5,031 bases of DNA from an uncultured Clostridia bacterium (GCA_946408145.1 CAMJQX010000127.1:1-5031), one strand, 5' to 3'; positions 1-5,031 are shown, numbered from the stretch's first letter. The notes: generated from the sequence alone by a model not told the origin. Numbers and translations: made by a program.

Positions 1-494
1 ACGGTGTCGTGGATGGCGTCGAGGTTGTACTTCTTGGCGAGCTTGGCCAGCTCGAACTTGCCGGCGGTGGCGCCGTTCTCGGCGTCGACGCGCGCGGCCA
101 GATTCTGCTTGGTGGAATCGGTCAGCACCTCGCCCAGGAGCTCGGCGAACTTCGCGGCGTGCTCGGCCTCCTCCAGACCGGCCTTCTTCCAGTACTCGCC
201 GATCTCGGGATAACCCTCGCGCTCGGCGACTCTGGCCATGGCCAGATACATGCCGACCTCGGTGCACTCGCCCTCGAAGTTGGCGCGCAGGCCCTTGATG
301 ATCTCCTCGCGGACATCCTCGGGGACCTCGTCGCTGAAGACCTTGCCGACGCCCAGCACATGCTCGGCGGCCCAGCTCAGCTCCTCAGCCTGCAGCGTGA
401 ACTTGGAGCCGGGGACCTTGCAGACGGGGCACTTCTCGGGGGGCGTATCGCCCTCGTGGACGTAGCCGCATACGGGACAAACCCATTTCTTCAT
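1..494 (-). CDS. Reverse rubrerythrin (N-terminal rubredoxin domain, then diiron domain), partial, C-terminus outside window
   Basis: Cytoplasmic non-haem iron protein expected to reduce hydrogen peroxide with electrons relayed from NAD(P)H, protecting an anaerobe from oxidative stress. The visible 164 residues begin with a rubredoxin-type centre of four cysteines (C6, C9, C22, C25, in the motifs CPVCG and CPVC). A ferritin-like helical domain follows from about residue 36. Likely diiron ligands include E76 or E79 in the helix around [15 protein letters not shown]109 and H112 (an ExxH motif), and E139 in DAENGA. The second ExxH helix should lie beyond base 1. Classical rubrerythrins carry the rubredoxin domain at the C-terminus, so this order marks the reverse type known from clostridia. 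The ATG at 494-492 is preceded by AGGAGG (504-509, read on the minus strand). The gene follows spoIIP on the same strand, 96 bp downstream of it, with its own candidate promoter. Family assignment is secure; the exact physiological reductant is inference. Confidence 0.95.
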   Translation of the reverse strand, partial: MKKWVCPVCGYVHEGDTPPEKCPVCKVPGSKFTLQAEELSWAAEHVLGVGKVFSDEVPEDVREEIIKGLRANFEGECTEVGMYLAMARVAEREGYPEIGEYWKKAGLEEAEHAAKFAELLGEVLTDSTKQNLAARVDAENGATAGKFELAKLAKKYNLDAIHDT

Positions 495-544
495 TGGATA
501 ATACCTCCTGTTTTTTATCTTGCAGCGTATGCTCGCTTGTCCTC

Positions 545-573
545 AATGTAGCATGCGGGTATGTTTTTGTAAA
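545..573 (-). promoter_or_regulatory. Candidate housekeeping (sigma-A type) promoter for the rubrerythrin gene
   Basis: Read on the minus strand, a TTTACA -35 (568-573) and a TACATT -10 (545-550) are separated by exactly 17 bp. These match the consensus at five and four of six positions. The predicted start lies near 538, giving a leader of about 45 bases that includes the AGGAGG site. A perfect 10-bp palindrome, TTTTCGAAAA (579-588), lies just upstream of the -35. I saw no clear PerR-like box. The element suggests rubrerythrin is transcribed independently of spoIIP, although read-through from spoIIP cannot be excluded because no terminator is visible between them. Confidence 0.5.
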
Positions 574-590
574 GGGCATTTTCGAAAAAT

Positions 591-1655
591 TCACGCTTCG
601 TCCATGACTTCCGCGGGGCTCTCGATCAGCTCCGCCAGCGCGGGTGCGGCCGCCTCTCCGAAGAGGCGGATCGCGGCGAGCGCCTCCTGCAGGGTGTTGC
701 CGCTGCTGCCCACCTCGAGGATCAAAAAGCCCTTGCTCAGGTGCTGGTTGTAGCGCTGCGGCACCAGGGCCACCGGGCGCAGCAGCGTCGGGTGCAGCAT
801 GCCGACCCGCTCCTGCAGATAGAGCGCCAGGGCGAGATTCTCCCGCCAGTCGGGATGGCTCAGGCCGCTCTCATCCGTGCCCGCCAGCAGCATGATCTGG
901 CTGGCGACCGTGCCTTCCTCCTCGGCCATGGTCTTGTACACCACGCCCTCCGCGCCGAGCGCGTCGCGGTGGATGTCCAGCACCACGGCGATGCCGGGAT
1001 ATTCGTTCAGATAGCGCTCTGCCGCCTCGCCGGAGCGGCTGTAGGAGCCGGTGTAGCTGGGATAGTCGTAGATCTCCCGGTCGTGCAGCACACGCAGGCC
1101 AGCCCGCTCGAAGATGGCGGCCAGCTCGTCCCCGACGCGGATCACGCTGAACTTGTCGTCGGCGGTGCGGCGGTTGTCGTTGGCCTCGTAGCGGTCCAGC
1201 CCCGCCGGGGTGTAGGCCTCGCTGCCGTGGGTGTGGAGGATGAGGATCTGCGGCCCCTCCGCGGGCAGGCGCACGGACGGGCCTCGGCGCAGAAGCTCCT
1301 GCACGTCGATCTGATAGGCCGTCTCGTTCTTGACGGCGAGGCCGCCGCGGATCGTGGTCTCGCGCAGCTCTTCGCCGCCGCGGAAGGGCTCCATGACCCG
1401 CACCGTGATCTCAGCCGTCTCCCCGGCCTCTTCCAGCAGCGCCGGCACGAGCGGAGACAGCTCCTCATCCTCCGCGCTCACCGCCGCCGCGGGGATGGTC
1501 GAAGGCTGTACCGGCGAGGTCTCGCGCAGCACGCGCAGCTCTCCGGCGCCATCCGCGGCGAACTGCCGCAGGCGCTCACCCCAGCCGCTCACCGCGGCCA
1601 GATACAGGCTCAGCACGGCCAGCCCCAGCGCCGCGAGCCTCCTGGACGTCTGCAT
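591..1655 (-). CDS. spoIIP: Stage II sporulation protein P (SpoIIP), engulfment peptidoglycan hydrolase
   Basis: SpoIIP is the amidase/endopeptidase of the SpoIID-SpoIIM-SpoIIP complex, which degrades septal peptidoglycan during engulfment of the forespore. The 354-residue product has an N-terminal membrane anchor (about residues 6-23), then a low-complexity region to about residue 80. The catalytic domain runs from about 135 to the end. Family hallmarks are ILILHTHGSEAYTP (H141, H143, E146), VVLDIHRDAL (H229) and KGFLILEVGSSGNTLQEA (E314), with histidines and glutamates expected to bind the catalytic zinc. It is somewhat shorter than the Bacillus protein of about 400 residues, mainly before the catalytic domain. 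I chose the ATG at 1655-1653 because GGAGG (1663-1667) lies 7 bases upstream and the protein then opens directly with MQTSRR and the membrane helix. An in-frame ATG at 1700 would add 15 unlikely residues and overlap the promoter. In Bacillus spoIIP follows gpr; here a divergent gene occupies that side. Assignment is strong. Confidence 0.96.
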   Translation of the reverse strand: MQTSRRLAALGLAVLSLYLAAVSGWGERLRQFAADGAGELRVLRETSPVQPSTIPAAAVSAEDEELSPLVPALLEEAGETAEITVRVMEPFRGGEELRETTIRGGLAVKNETAYQIDVQELLRRGPSVRLPAEGPQILILHTHGSEAYTPAGLDRYEANDNRRTADDKFSVIRVGDELAAIFERAGLRVLHDREIYDYPSYTGSYSRSGEAAERYLNEYPGIAVVLDIHRDALGAEGVVYKTMAEEEGTVASQIMLLAGTDESGLSHPDWRENLALALYLQERVGMLHPTLLRPVALVPQRYNQHLSKGFLILEVGSSGNTLQEALAAIRLFGEAAAPALAELIESPAEVMDEA

Positions 1656-1673
1656 CCCATCACCTCCGCAGGA

Positions 1674-1703
1674 ACTGTATGCGCCGCGGAGGCGGAACAT
1701 GCC
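1674..1703 (-). promoter_or_regulatory. Candidate sigma-E (mother-cell) promoter for spoIIP
   Basis: On the minus strand, GGCATGTT (1696-1703) is followed after 14 bp by CATACAGT (1674-1681). The known Bacillus sigma-E consensus is roughly KMATATT, 13-15 bp, CATACAMT, so each element departs from it at only one position. spoIIP is sigma-E controlled in Bacillus subtilis, which supports the call. The predicted transcription start (about 1667) falls at the edge of the Shine-Dalgarno site, giving a leader of only about a dozen bases. That is unusually short and is the main reason for caution. Confidence 0.55.
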
Positions 1704-1710
1704 GCACGCC

Positions 1711-1739
1711 TTGCAAATCCGGCGGCCTCGTGATATATT
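1711..1739 (+). promoter_or_regulatory. Candidate extended -10 sigma-A type promoter for the TSCPD-hydrolase-rsmG-lipoprotein operon
   Basis: TTGCAA (1711-1716), a 17-bp spacer and TATATT (1734-1739), with the extended -10 dinucleotide TG at 1731-1732 (TG-A-TATATT). The -35 matches the consensus at four of six positions and the -10 at five of six. Transcription would begin near 1746, just ahead of the AAGGAG ribosome binding site (1747-1752), leaving a leader of about 15 bases before the ATG at 1761. The AT-rich -10 stands out in a very GC-rich region. It lies back to back with the leftward sigma-E candidate; the two -35 elements are only 7 bp apart. Confidence 0.6.
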
Positions 1740-1760
1740 GACCGAAAAGGAGTGATCATC

Positions 1761-2012
1761 ATGACCTATACCTATCGCCCGCGCGGCGTCTGCTCCCAGC
1801 TGATGGAGTTCGAGCTGGAGGGCAATACCATTCAGTCCCTGAAAGTGACCGGCGGCTGCAGCGGCAACCTGCAGGGCATTTCCCGTCTGCTGGCGGGCAT
1901 GGATATCGACAAGGCCATCGGCCTGCTTGAAGGCGTCCGCTGCGGCTTCAAACCCACCTCCTGCCCCGACCAGATCGCCCGGGCACTCAAGGCCTACAAG
2001 GCGGAAGCATGA
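1761..2012 (+). CDS. Small TSCPD-domain protein (TIGR03905-like), function unknown
   Basis: An 83-residue protein consisting of a single TSCPD domain. This type of domain is also found at the C-terminus of cobalamin-dependent ribonucleotide reductases; stand-alone copies are common in clostridia and have no established function that I know of. Diagnostic segments are GGCSGNLQGISRL (residues 31-43) and CGFKPTSCPDQIA (61-73), the latter containing the TSCPD signature. Four cysteines (C11, C33, C61, C68) sit in or near the conserved segments and could bind a metal such as zinc, which is inference. I chose the ATG at 1761 because AGGAG (1748-1752) is 8 bases upstream; the in-frame GTG at 1752 lies within that site and is unlikely to be used. 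The stop codon overlaps the next start (ATGA at 2009-2012), so it is probably translationally coupled to the lipoprotein hydrolase. Confidence 0.88.
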   Translation: MTYTYRPRGVCSQLMEFELEGNTIQSLKVTGGCSGNLQGISRLLAGMDIDKAIGLLEGVRCGFKPTSCPDQIARALKAYKAEA

Positions 2013-2911
2013 GACGGCTTCTGCCCCTGCTGCTGGCGTTCTGCCTGCTGCTGGCGGCCTGCGGAACGATGGATCCCGCGCCCTCTGCCGAGCCGACGCC
2101 GGCGCCGACCCCCATACCGACGCCTGTATCTCTTTCCCCCGCCCCGGAACATCCCCACGATCCGCTGCCGGTCTATATCGACGGGCTGCTGTCGATGCGC
2201 GGCTGCGTGCGCGGCGGCGTCGCCTATCTCCCGCCGGAGCCCATCTGCGTCTACTACGGGCTGGGCTATGAGACCTCGTGGGATCACAACAGCTTTACGA
2301 TGCGCCTGCCGGGGCTGGACATCGCCGGGCGGGACGGGCAGCCGTACATCACCGCCGACGGGCGCTATCTCTACACGCCCGACGGCTGGTTTCAGGCGGA
2401 CGGCCTCCTGTATCTGCCCGCCGACGCGGTGGAGCGTCTGCTGGGCGTGACGGTCACGCTCGCGGACGATCTCAGCCGCGCCGATCTGAGCGGCACCGGC
2501 TGCCGCCTGCTGCGCGGCGGGGAGGATTACTACGCCCGCACCACGCAGGCCGACGACCTCTTCTGGCTGATCCACATCATTTACTCCGAGGCCCACCACG
2601 AATCCCTCGCCGGTCAGATCGGCGTGGGCAACGTGGTGCTCAACCGCGTCGCGAGCGACGAGTTCCCCGCCACGATCATGGCGGTGGTGCTCGATCGCGA
2701 TCACACGCTGCAGTTCTCCCCCGTCGGCAGCGGGGAGGTCGTCGCCGAGCCGGACGAGAACGCCGAGATCGCGGCTTACCTCTGCCTGGAGGGCTACAAA
2801 ACCGCGGGCGACGCGCTGTATTTCGTCAACCCCGAGCGCGGCGATCCGACCTGGTTTGCAGCCAGCCTGACGCCGGTTTGCACGATCGGCCACCACCAGT
2901 TTTACAAGTAA
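2009..2911 (+). CDS. Lipoprotein with stalk-like region and SleB-family cell wall hydrolase domain
   Basis: A predicted membrane-anchored peptidoglycan hydrolase of 300 residues. The N-terminus is a lipoprotein signal ending in lipobox LAAC, with C18 as the lipidated residue. A Pro/Thr/Ala-rich linker follows (about 22-53). Residues 54-155 look like two halves of a copper amine oxidase N-terminal-type 'stalk' fold: each has an IDG or ITADG strand, a YLP turn and a GLG or LLG segment, seen in GVAYLPPE..YYGLGYETSWD and GLLYLPADAVERLLGVTV. The SleB (Hydrolase_2) domain covers about 184-300: IIYSEAHHESLAGQIGVGNVVLNRV with probable catalytic E194, then LQFSPVGSG, YFVNP, WF and TIGHHQFY. SleB itself is a lytic transglycosylase of the germinating spore cortex, usually with a PG-binding domain and no lipid anchor. 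This relative lacks that PG-binding domain, so a vegetative or spore-membrane wall role is equally possible. It overlaps the TSCPD gene by 4 bp and precedes rsmG by 10 bp. Confidence 0.9.
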   Translation: MRRLLPLLLAFCLLLAACGTMDPAPSAEPTPAPTPIPTPVSLSPAPEHPHDPLPVYIDGLLSMRGCVRGGVAYLPPEPICVYYGLGYETSWDHNSFTMRLPGLDIAGRDGQPYITADGRYLYTPDGWFQADGLLYLPADAVERLLGVTVTLADDLSRADLSGTGCRLLRGGEDYYARTTQADDLFWLIHIIYSEAHHESLAGQIGVGNVVLNRVASDEFPATIMAVVLDRDHTLQFSPVGSGEVVAEPDENAEIAAYLCLEGYKTAGDALYFVNPERGDPTWFAASLTPVCTIGHHQFYK

Positions 2912-2921
2912 GGACAGAATC

Positions 2922-3629
2922 ATGACATTGGAAGAGATCCTGAGCGCCGGCTTCGCGGAGCTGGCGCTGCCGCTGGACGCGGAGGCGCCGGGCCGCTACC
3001 GGCGCTATTACGAGCTGCTGACCGAGAAGAACCGGGTCATGAACCTCACCGCCATTGAAGGAGAGGAGAACAGCGCGCGCCTGCATTTTCTCGACTGCGC
3101 GGCGCTGCTGACGCTCTGCGATTTCGGCGGCAGGCGCGTGATCGACGTGGGCAGCGGCGCGGGCTTTCCCGGGCTGGCGCTGAAGATTGCCCGGCCGGAC
3201 TTTGAGCTGACCCTGCTCGACAGTCTGGACAAGCGCGTGAAGTTCCTGCGCGAGACGGCGGACGCCCTCGGCTTCGACGACGTCGCCTGCGTCCACGCGC
3301 GGGCCGAGGAGGCGCCGGCGGAGTTCCGTCAGGGCTTCGATATCGCCGTGTCGCGGGCCGTGGCGCGGCTGAACCTGCTGTGCGAGCTGTGCCTGCCCTT
3401 TGTAAAGACGGGCGGGCTCTTCATCGCCATGAAGGGCCCCGGCGCCGCCGGGGAGCTGGATGAGGCGAAGAGGGCGATCCGCACGCTTGGCGGGGAGCTC
3501 GAGCGCGCGGCGGAGTACACGATCCCCGGCACCGAGGTCCGGCATACGGCGATCCTGATCCGCAAGACCGCGGACACGCCCGCGCGCTATCCCCGGCGCT
3601 GGGCGCAGATGAAAAAACAGCCGTTATGA
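2922..3629 (+). CDS. rsmG: 16S rRNA (guanine-527-N7)-methyltransferase RsmG (GidB)
   Basis: Cytoplasmic SAM-dependent enzyme that methylates N7 of G527 in the 530 loop of 16S rRNA; its loss gives low-level streptomycin resistance in other bacteria. The 235-residue length is normal. Visible signatures are NRVMNLTAI (37-45), LHFLDCA (54-60), the SAM-binding motif VIDVGSGAGFPGL (73-85), LLDSLDKRVKFL (98-109), HARAEE (125-130), VSRAVARL (143-150), MKGPG (170-174) and a basic C-terminus YPRRWAQMKKQPL. The start ATG at 2922 lies 7 bases after a TAAGGA site (2909-2914) that overlaps the preceding stop codon. In many bacteria rsmG sits beside mnmG near the replication origin; here it lies in an envelope-protein operon with no mnmG in view. 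Its stop overlaps the next start (ATGA, 3626-3629). Confidence 0.97.
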   Translation: MTLEEILSAGFAELALPLDAEAPGRYRRYYELLTEKNRVMNLTAIEGEENSARLHFLDCAALLTLCDFGGRRVIDVGSGAGFPGLALKIARPDFELTLLDSLDKRVKFLRETADALGFDDVACVHARAEEAPAEFRQGFDIAVSRAVARLNLLCELCLPFVKTGGLFIAMKGPGAAGELDEAKRAIRTLGGELERAAEYTIPGTEVRHTAILIRKTADTPARYPRRWAQMKKQPL

Positions 3630-4681
3630 AAAGCTTCCTTTATATCCTGCTGGCTCTCTGCCTGCTGTTTCCCCTGTGCGCCTGCGGGCGGGAGGCGGCG
3701 TCAAATCCCGTCTCGCTCTGGCTCGCGGAGGACGATCCGCTCGCGTCGGCGATGACGCAGGCGGCCGCGGAGTACAACCGGACGAAGAAGGCCGCCGCCG
3801 CGCCCGTCGAGCTGCGGCGCTTTGACAGCGGCGAGGCGCTGGAGAGGGCGCTGGGCAGCGCCCGGCCCGACCTGCTGCTCTGCTCTCATACGCTGTCCTA
3901 TCCTCTGGCCGATCGCTCCCTGCTGACGAGTCCCGGCGTATCGGTCTCCTACCCGGAGGCCGTCGCCTCCCGCGCGGAGGGGATCGGCCGCAGCGTCTTT
4001 CCGATCGGCAGCCGTGTGCAGCTCCTGTGTGCGCGGGAGGAGGCGCCCGCCGATTTTGCCGCGCTCTGTGCGCGCGCCGCCTCTTACGGGGCTGAGACGC
4101 GCCTGCCCTTCCTCGGCGCGGACTGCTACGCCGATCTGCTGTGCCAACTCGTGCTCAGCAGCGGCGAATTCCACGCCGACCGCGAACGGGACTGCTTCAG
4201 CGAGGCCTTTCAAGCGGGCTGGAACGCGCTGGCCGGGGCAGCCTTCTCCGGCGGGCTGTATGCCGGGGACGGCGAGGCCTCCGCGCTGCTGAAGAGCGAA
4301 CTGCCCGCCGTGATCGTCTATTCCGACGCGCTCGCGCCCGAAGGGGCGGAGGGCCGAACGCTCGCCGTACTCTGCCCGGAGGGGACGCCGCTGCTGGCCG
4401 ATCAGCGCACGCTCGCGGTGCTCAGCCGGGACGCGCGTCAGCAGCGCGGCGCCGCGGCCTTCCTCCGCTGGTTCTTCTCCGGCGACAGGGCGGCCAGGCT
4501 CGCGCTCTCCTGCGGACTGATCCCGGCGCTGCCCGGCGGCGAGGGGACGGACGCGCTCTCCTCTCTGCTGCTCTCCCTGCGGGAGCGGACGCTGTGGCTG
4601 GCCGACGGCGGCAGCGATTACATCAAAAACCGCGCCGCCTTTGAACGGGACTTCCGCGATACCATGGGCTTGCTAAAATAG
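3626..4681 (+). CDS. Solute-binding-protein-like lipoprotein (family 1 type), ligand unknown
   Basis: A 351-residue predicted lipoprotein anchored outside the membrane. The signal peptide ends in lipobox LCAC, with C20 as the lipidated residue. The mature part has the layout of ABC-transporter extracellular solute-binding proteins: an opening strand VSLWLAEDDPLASAMTQAAAEYN (28-50), RPDLLLCSHTLSYPLADRSLL (80-100), a hinge-like FPIGSRVQLLCAREEA (125-140), and a closing block, AAAFLRWFFSGDRAARLALSCGLIPAL (276-302), resembling the C-terminal helices of family 1 binding proteins. The mature chain carries several cysteines (C86, C135, C148, C167, C173, C190, C250, C296). No permease or ATPase gene lies beside it, so it may work with a distant transporter or have a sensory role. 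Translation is probably coupled to rsmG by the 4-bp overlap. Fold assignment is moderately sure; the ligand cannot be told. Confidence 0.75.
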   Translation: MKSFLYILLALCLLFPLCACGREAASNPVSLWLAEDDPLASAMTQAAAEYNRTKKAAAAPVELRRFDSGEALERALGSARPDLLLCSHTLSYPLADRSLLTSPGVSVSYPEAVASRAEGIGRSVFPIGSRVQLLCAREEAPADFAALCARAASYGAETRLPFLGADCYADLLCQLVLSSGEFHADRERDCFSEAFQAGWNALAGAAFSGGLYAGDGEASALLKSELPAVIVYSDALAPEGAEGRTLAVLCPEGTPLLADQRTLAVLSRDARQQRGAAAFLRWFFSGDRAARLALSCGLIPALPGGEGTDALSSLLLSLRERTLWLADGGSDYIKNRAAFERDFRDTMGLLK

Positions 4682-4698
4682 GGCGGGCGTGGTAGAAT
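4670..4698 (+). promoter_or_regulatory. Candidate extended -10 promoter for hypB
   Basis: TTGCTA (4670-4675), a 17-bp spacer and TAGAAT (4693-4698), with TG at 4690-4691 forming an extended -10 (TG-G-TAGAAT). The -35 lies within the last codons of the upstream lipoprotein gene. Transcription would begin near 4705, so the whole hairpin repeat at 4721-4783 would lie inside an approximately 106-base hypB leader. The -10 and TG are good and the -35 is moderate (four of six). Confidence 0.5.
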
Positions 4699-4720
4699 AA
4701 TTGAGTTATATGACTTCTCC

Positions 4721-4783
4721 TGTCATTCTGAGCGAAGCGCAGGATCTCTGTTGTTCAGATCCTTCGCTTCGCTCAGGATGACA
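4721..4783. repeat. 63-bp hairpin-forming inverted repeat (27-bp arms, 9-base loop), REP/MITE-like
   Basis: The arms are 4721-4747 (TGTCATTCTGAGCGAAGCG followed by CAGGATCT) and 4757-4783, with loop 4748-4756. Comparing one arm with the reverse complement of the other shows 25 of 27 identities. In plus-strand RNA one difference would be a U-G wobble and the other a C-U mismatch. No thymine run follows on either strand, so it is not a typical intrinsic terminator. From memory, sequences beginning GTCATTCTGAGCGAAGCG recur as dispersed intergenic repeats in many bacterial genomes, so this is probably one copy of a mobile or repeated palindrome and not a gene-specific regulator. Confidence 0.85.
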
Positions 4784-4810
4784 AAGCCAAAATGAATATG
4801 AGGTGTTACC

Positions 4811-5031
4811 ATGGAAGGCTATCGCGTACTGGAAATCAAGCAGAGCGTTTTTGAAAACAACGACCGGGAGGCCGACAAGCTGCGCGAGCAGCTCAAACGG
4901 GAGAAGACCTTTCTGCTCAACCTGATGAGCTCCCCCGGCTCCGGCAAGACCACCACCCTCAAGGCGACCATCGCCGCGCTGAAGGACGAGTTCCGCATCG
5001 GCGTCATGGAGGCCGACATCGACTCCGACGT
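4811..5031 (+). CDS. hypB: Hydrogenase nickel-incorporation GTPase HypB, partial, C-terminus outside window
   Basis: HypB is a SIMIBI-class GTPase that, with HypA, delivers nickel to the large subunit of NiFe hydrogenases in the cytoplasm (and supports urease in some species). The 73 complete codons show the start of the family: KQSVFENNDREADKLREQL (10-28), the P-loop LMSSPGSGKTTTL (38-50, with K46 and T47), and the switch-like MEADIDSD (66-73). No CxxCGC high-affinity nickel motif or histidine-rich stretch precedes the G domain, so this is the short form typical of many anaerobes. The metal site within the G domain would lie beyond the window. The ATG at 4811 follows GAGGTG (4800-4805) by 5 bases. 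It may begin a hyp operon to the right, with its own candidate promoter at 4670-4698. Confidence 0.95.
   Translation, partial: MEGYRVLEIKQSVFENNDREADKLREQLKREKTFLLNLMSSPGSGKTTTLKATIAALKDEFRIGVMEADIDSD

Noticed and set aside
9..551. Plus-strand open frame (180 residues) opposite the rubrerythrin gene
   Set aside because: It is antisense to a protein with intact rubredoxin and diiron motifs; it is leucine/glycine-rich with no domain signature.
1656..1700. Extended N-terminus of SpoIIP from the ATG at 1700
   Set aside because: No ribosome binding site fits it, the extra 15 residues precede a normal signal-anchor start, and it would run through the candidate sigma-E promoter. The ATG at 1655 has a well-placed GGAGG.
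741..1733. Long plus-strand open frame (330 residues) opposite spoIIP
   Set aside because: It is a mirror of the spoIIP coding strand in GC-rich DNA. It shows no recognisable domain and has biased His/Arg/Val/Ala composition, while the minus strand encodes clear SpoIIP motifs.
1994..2923. Long minus-strand open frame (309 residues) opposite the SleB-domain lipoprotein
   Set aside because: It lies antisense to a gene with a lipobox and conserved hydrolase motifs. It has low-complexity arginine/glycine runs and no family signature, and is explained by high third-position GC.
2826..3545. Minus-strand open frame (239 residues) opposite rsmG
   Set aside because: The plus strand carries unmistakable RsmG motifs; the antisense frame has no recognisable features and spans a gene boundary.
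4721..4783. Hairpin as an intrinsic (rho-independent) terminator of the upstream operon
   Set aside because: No run of thymines follows the stem on either strand and the stem is much longer than usual, so it fits a repeat element better. Some effect on transcript ends cannot be excluded.
4684..4810. Riboswitch or nickel-responsive operator in front of hypB
   Set aside because: Apart from the simple hairpin I see no conserved riboswitch core and no clear NikR-like spaced palindrome.

Overview
The window is GC-rich and densely packed with genes. It most likely comes from an endospore-forming, anaerobic Gram-positive bacterium of the Clostridia. The signs are a SpoIIP engulfment enzyme, a SleB-family cell wall hydrolase, a rubrerythrin with the clostridial 'reverse' domain order, a hydrogenase maturation GTPase, strong Shine-Dalgarno sites and lipoboxes. 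The GC richness would suit an Oscillospiraceae/Ruminococcaceae-like gut lineage, but that placement is inference.

Layout. On the minus strand, from the left edge, are the start of a reverse rubrerythrin gene (C-terminus beyond the window) and, upstream of it, spoIIP. A 105-bp divergent intergenic region (1656-1760) follows. It holds a candidate sigma-E promoter facing left (spoIIP) and a candidate extended -10 housekeeping promoter facing right. The right-hand promoter would drive a tight four-gene plus-strand cluster: a small TSCPD-domain protein, a lipoprotein with a stalk-like region and a SleB hydrolase domain, the 16S rRNA methyltransferase RsmG, and a solute-binding-protein-like lipoprotein. 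Two of the three junctions are ATGA overlaps and the third gap is 10 bp, so co-transcription and translational coupling are likely. A 129-bp gap then holds a candidate promoter and a 63-bp near-perfect hairpin repeat. The first 73 codons of hypB run off the right edge.

How the genes fit together. SpoIIP and the SleB-like lipoprotein both act on peptidoglycan and are only one small gene apart, on opposite sides of the divergent region, so a spore or cell-envelope context is plausible. RsmG is a housekeeping ribosome modifier. The solute-binding-like lipoprotein has no transporter genes beside it here. Rubrerythrin (peroxide detoxification) and HypB (nickel insertion into NiFe hydrogenase) fit an anaerobic, hydrogen-handling life style. 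I found no mobile element, CRISPR array, tRNA or rRNA. I did not find a clearly new multi-gene system. The most interesting items are the back-to-back promoters of apparently different sigma specificity, the hairpin repeat in the hypB leader, and the odd composition of the four-gene operon.
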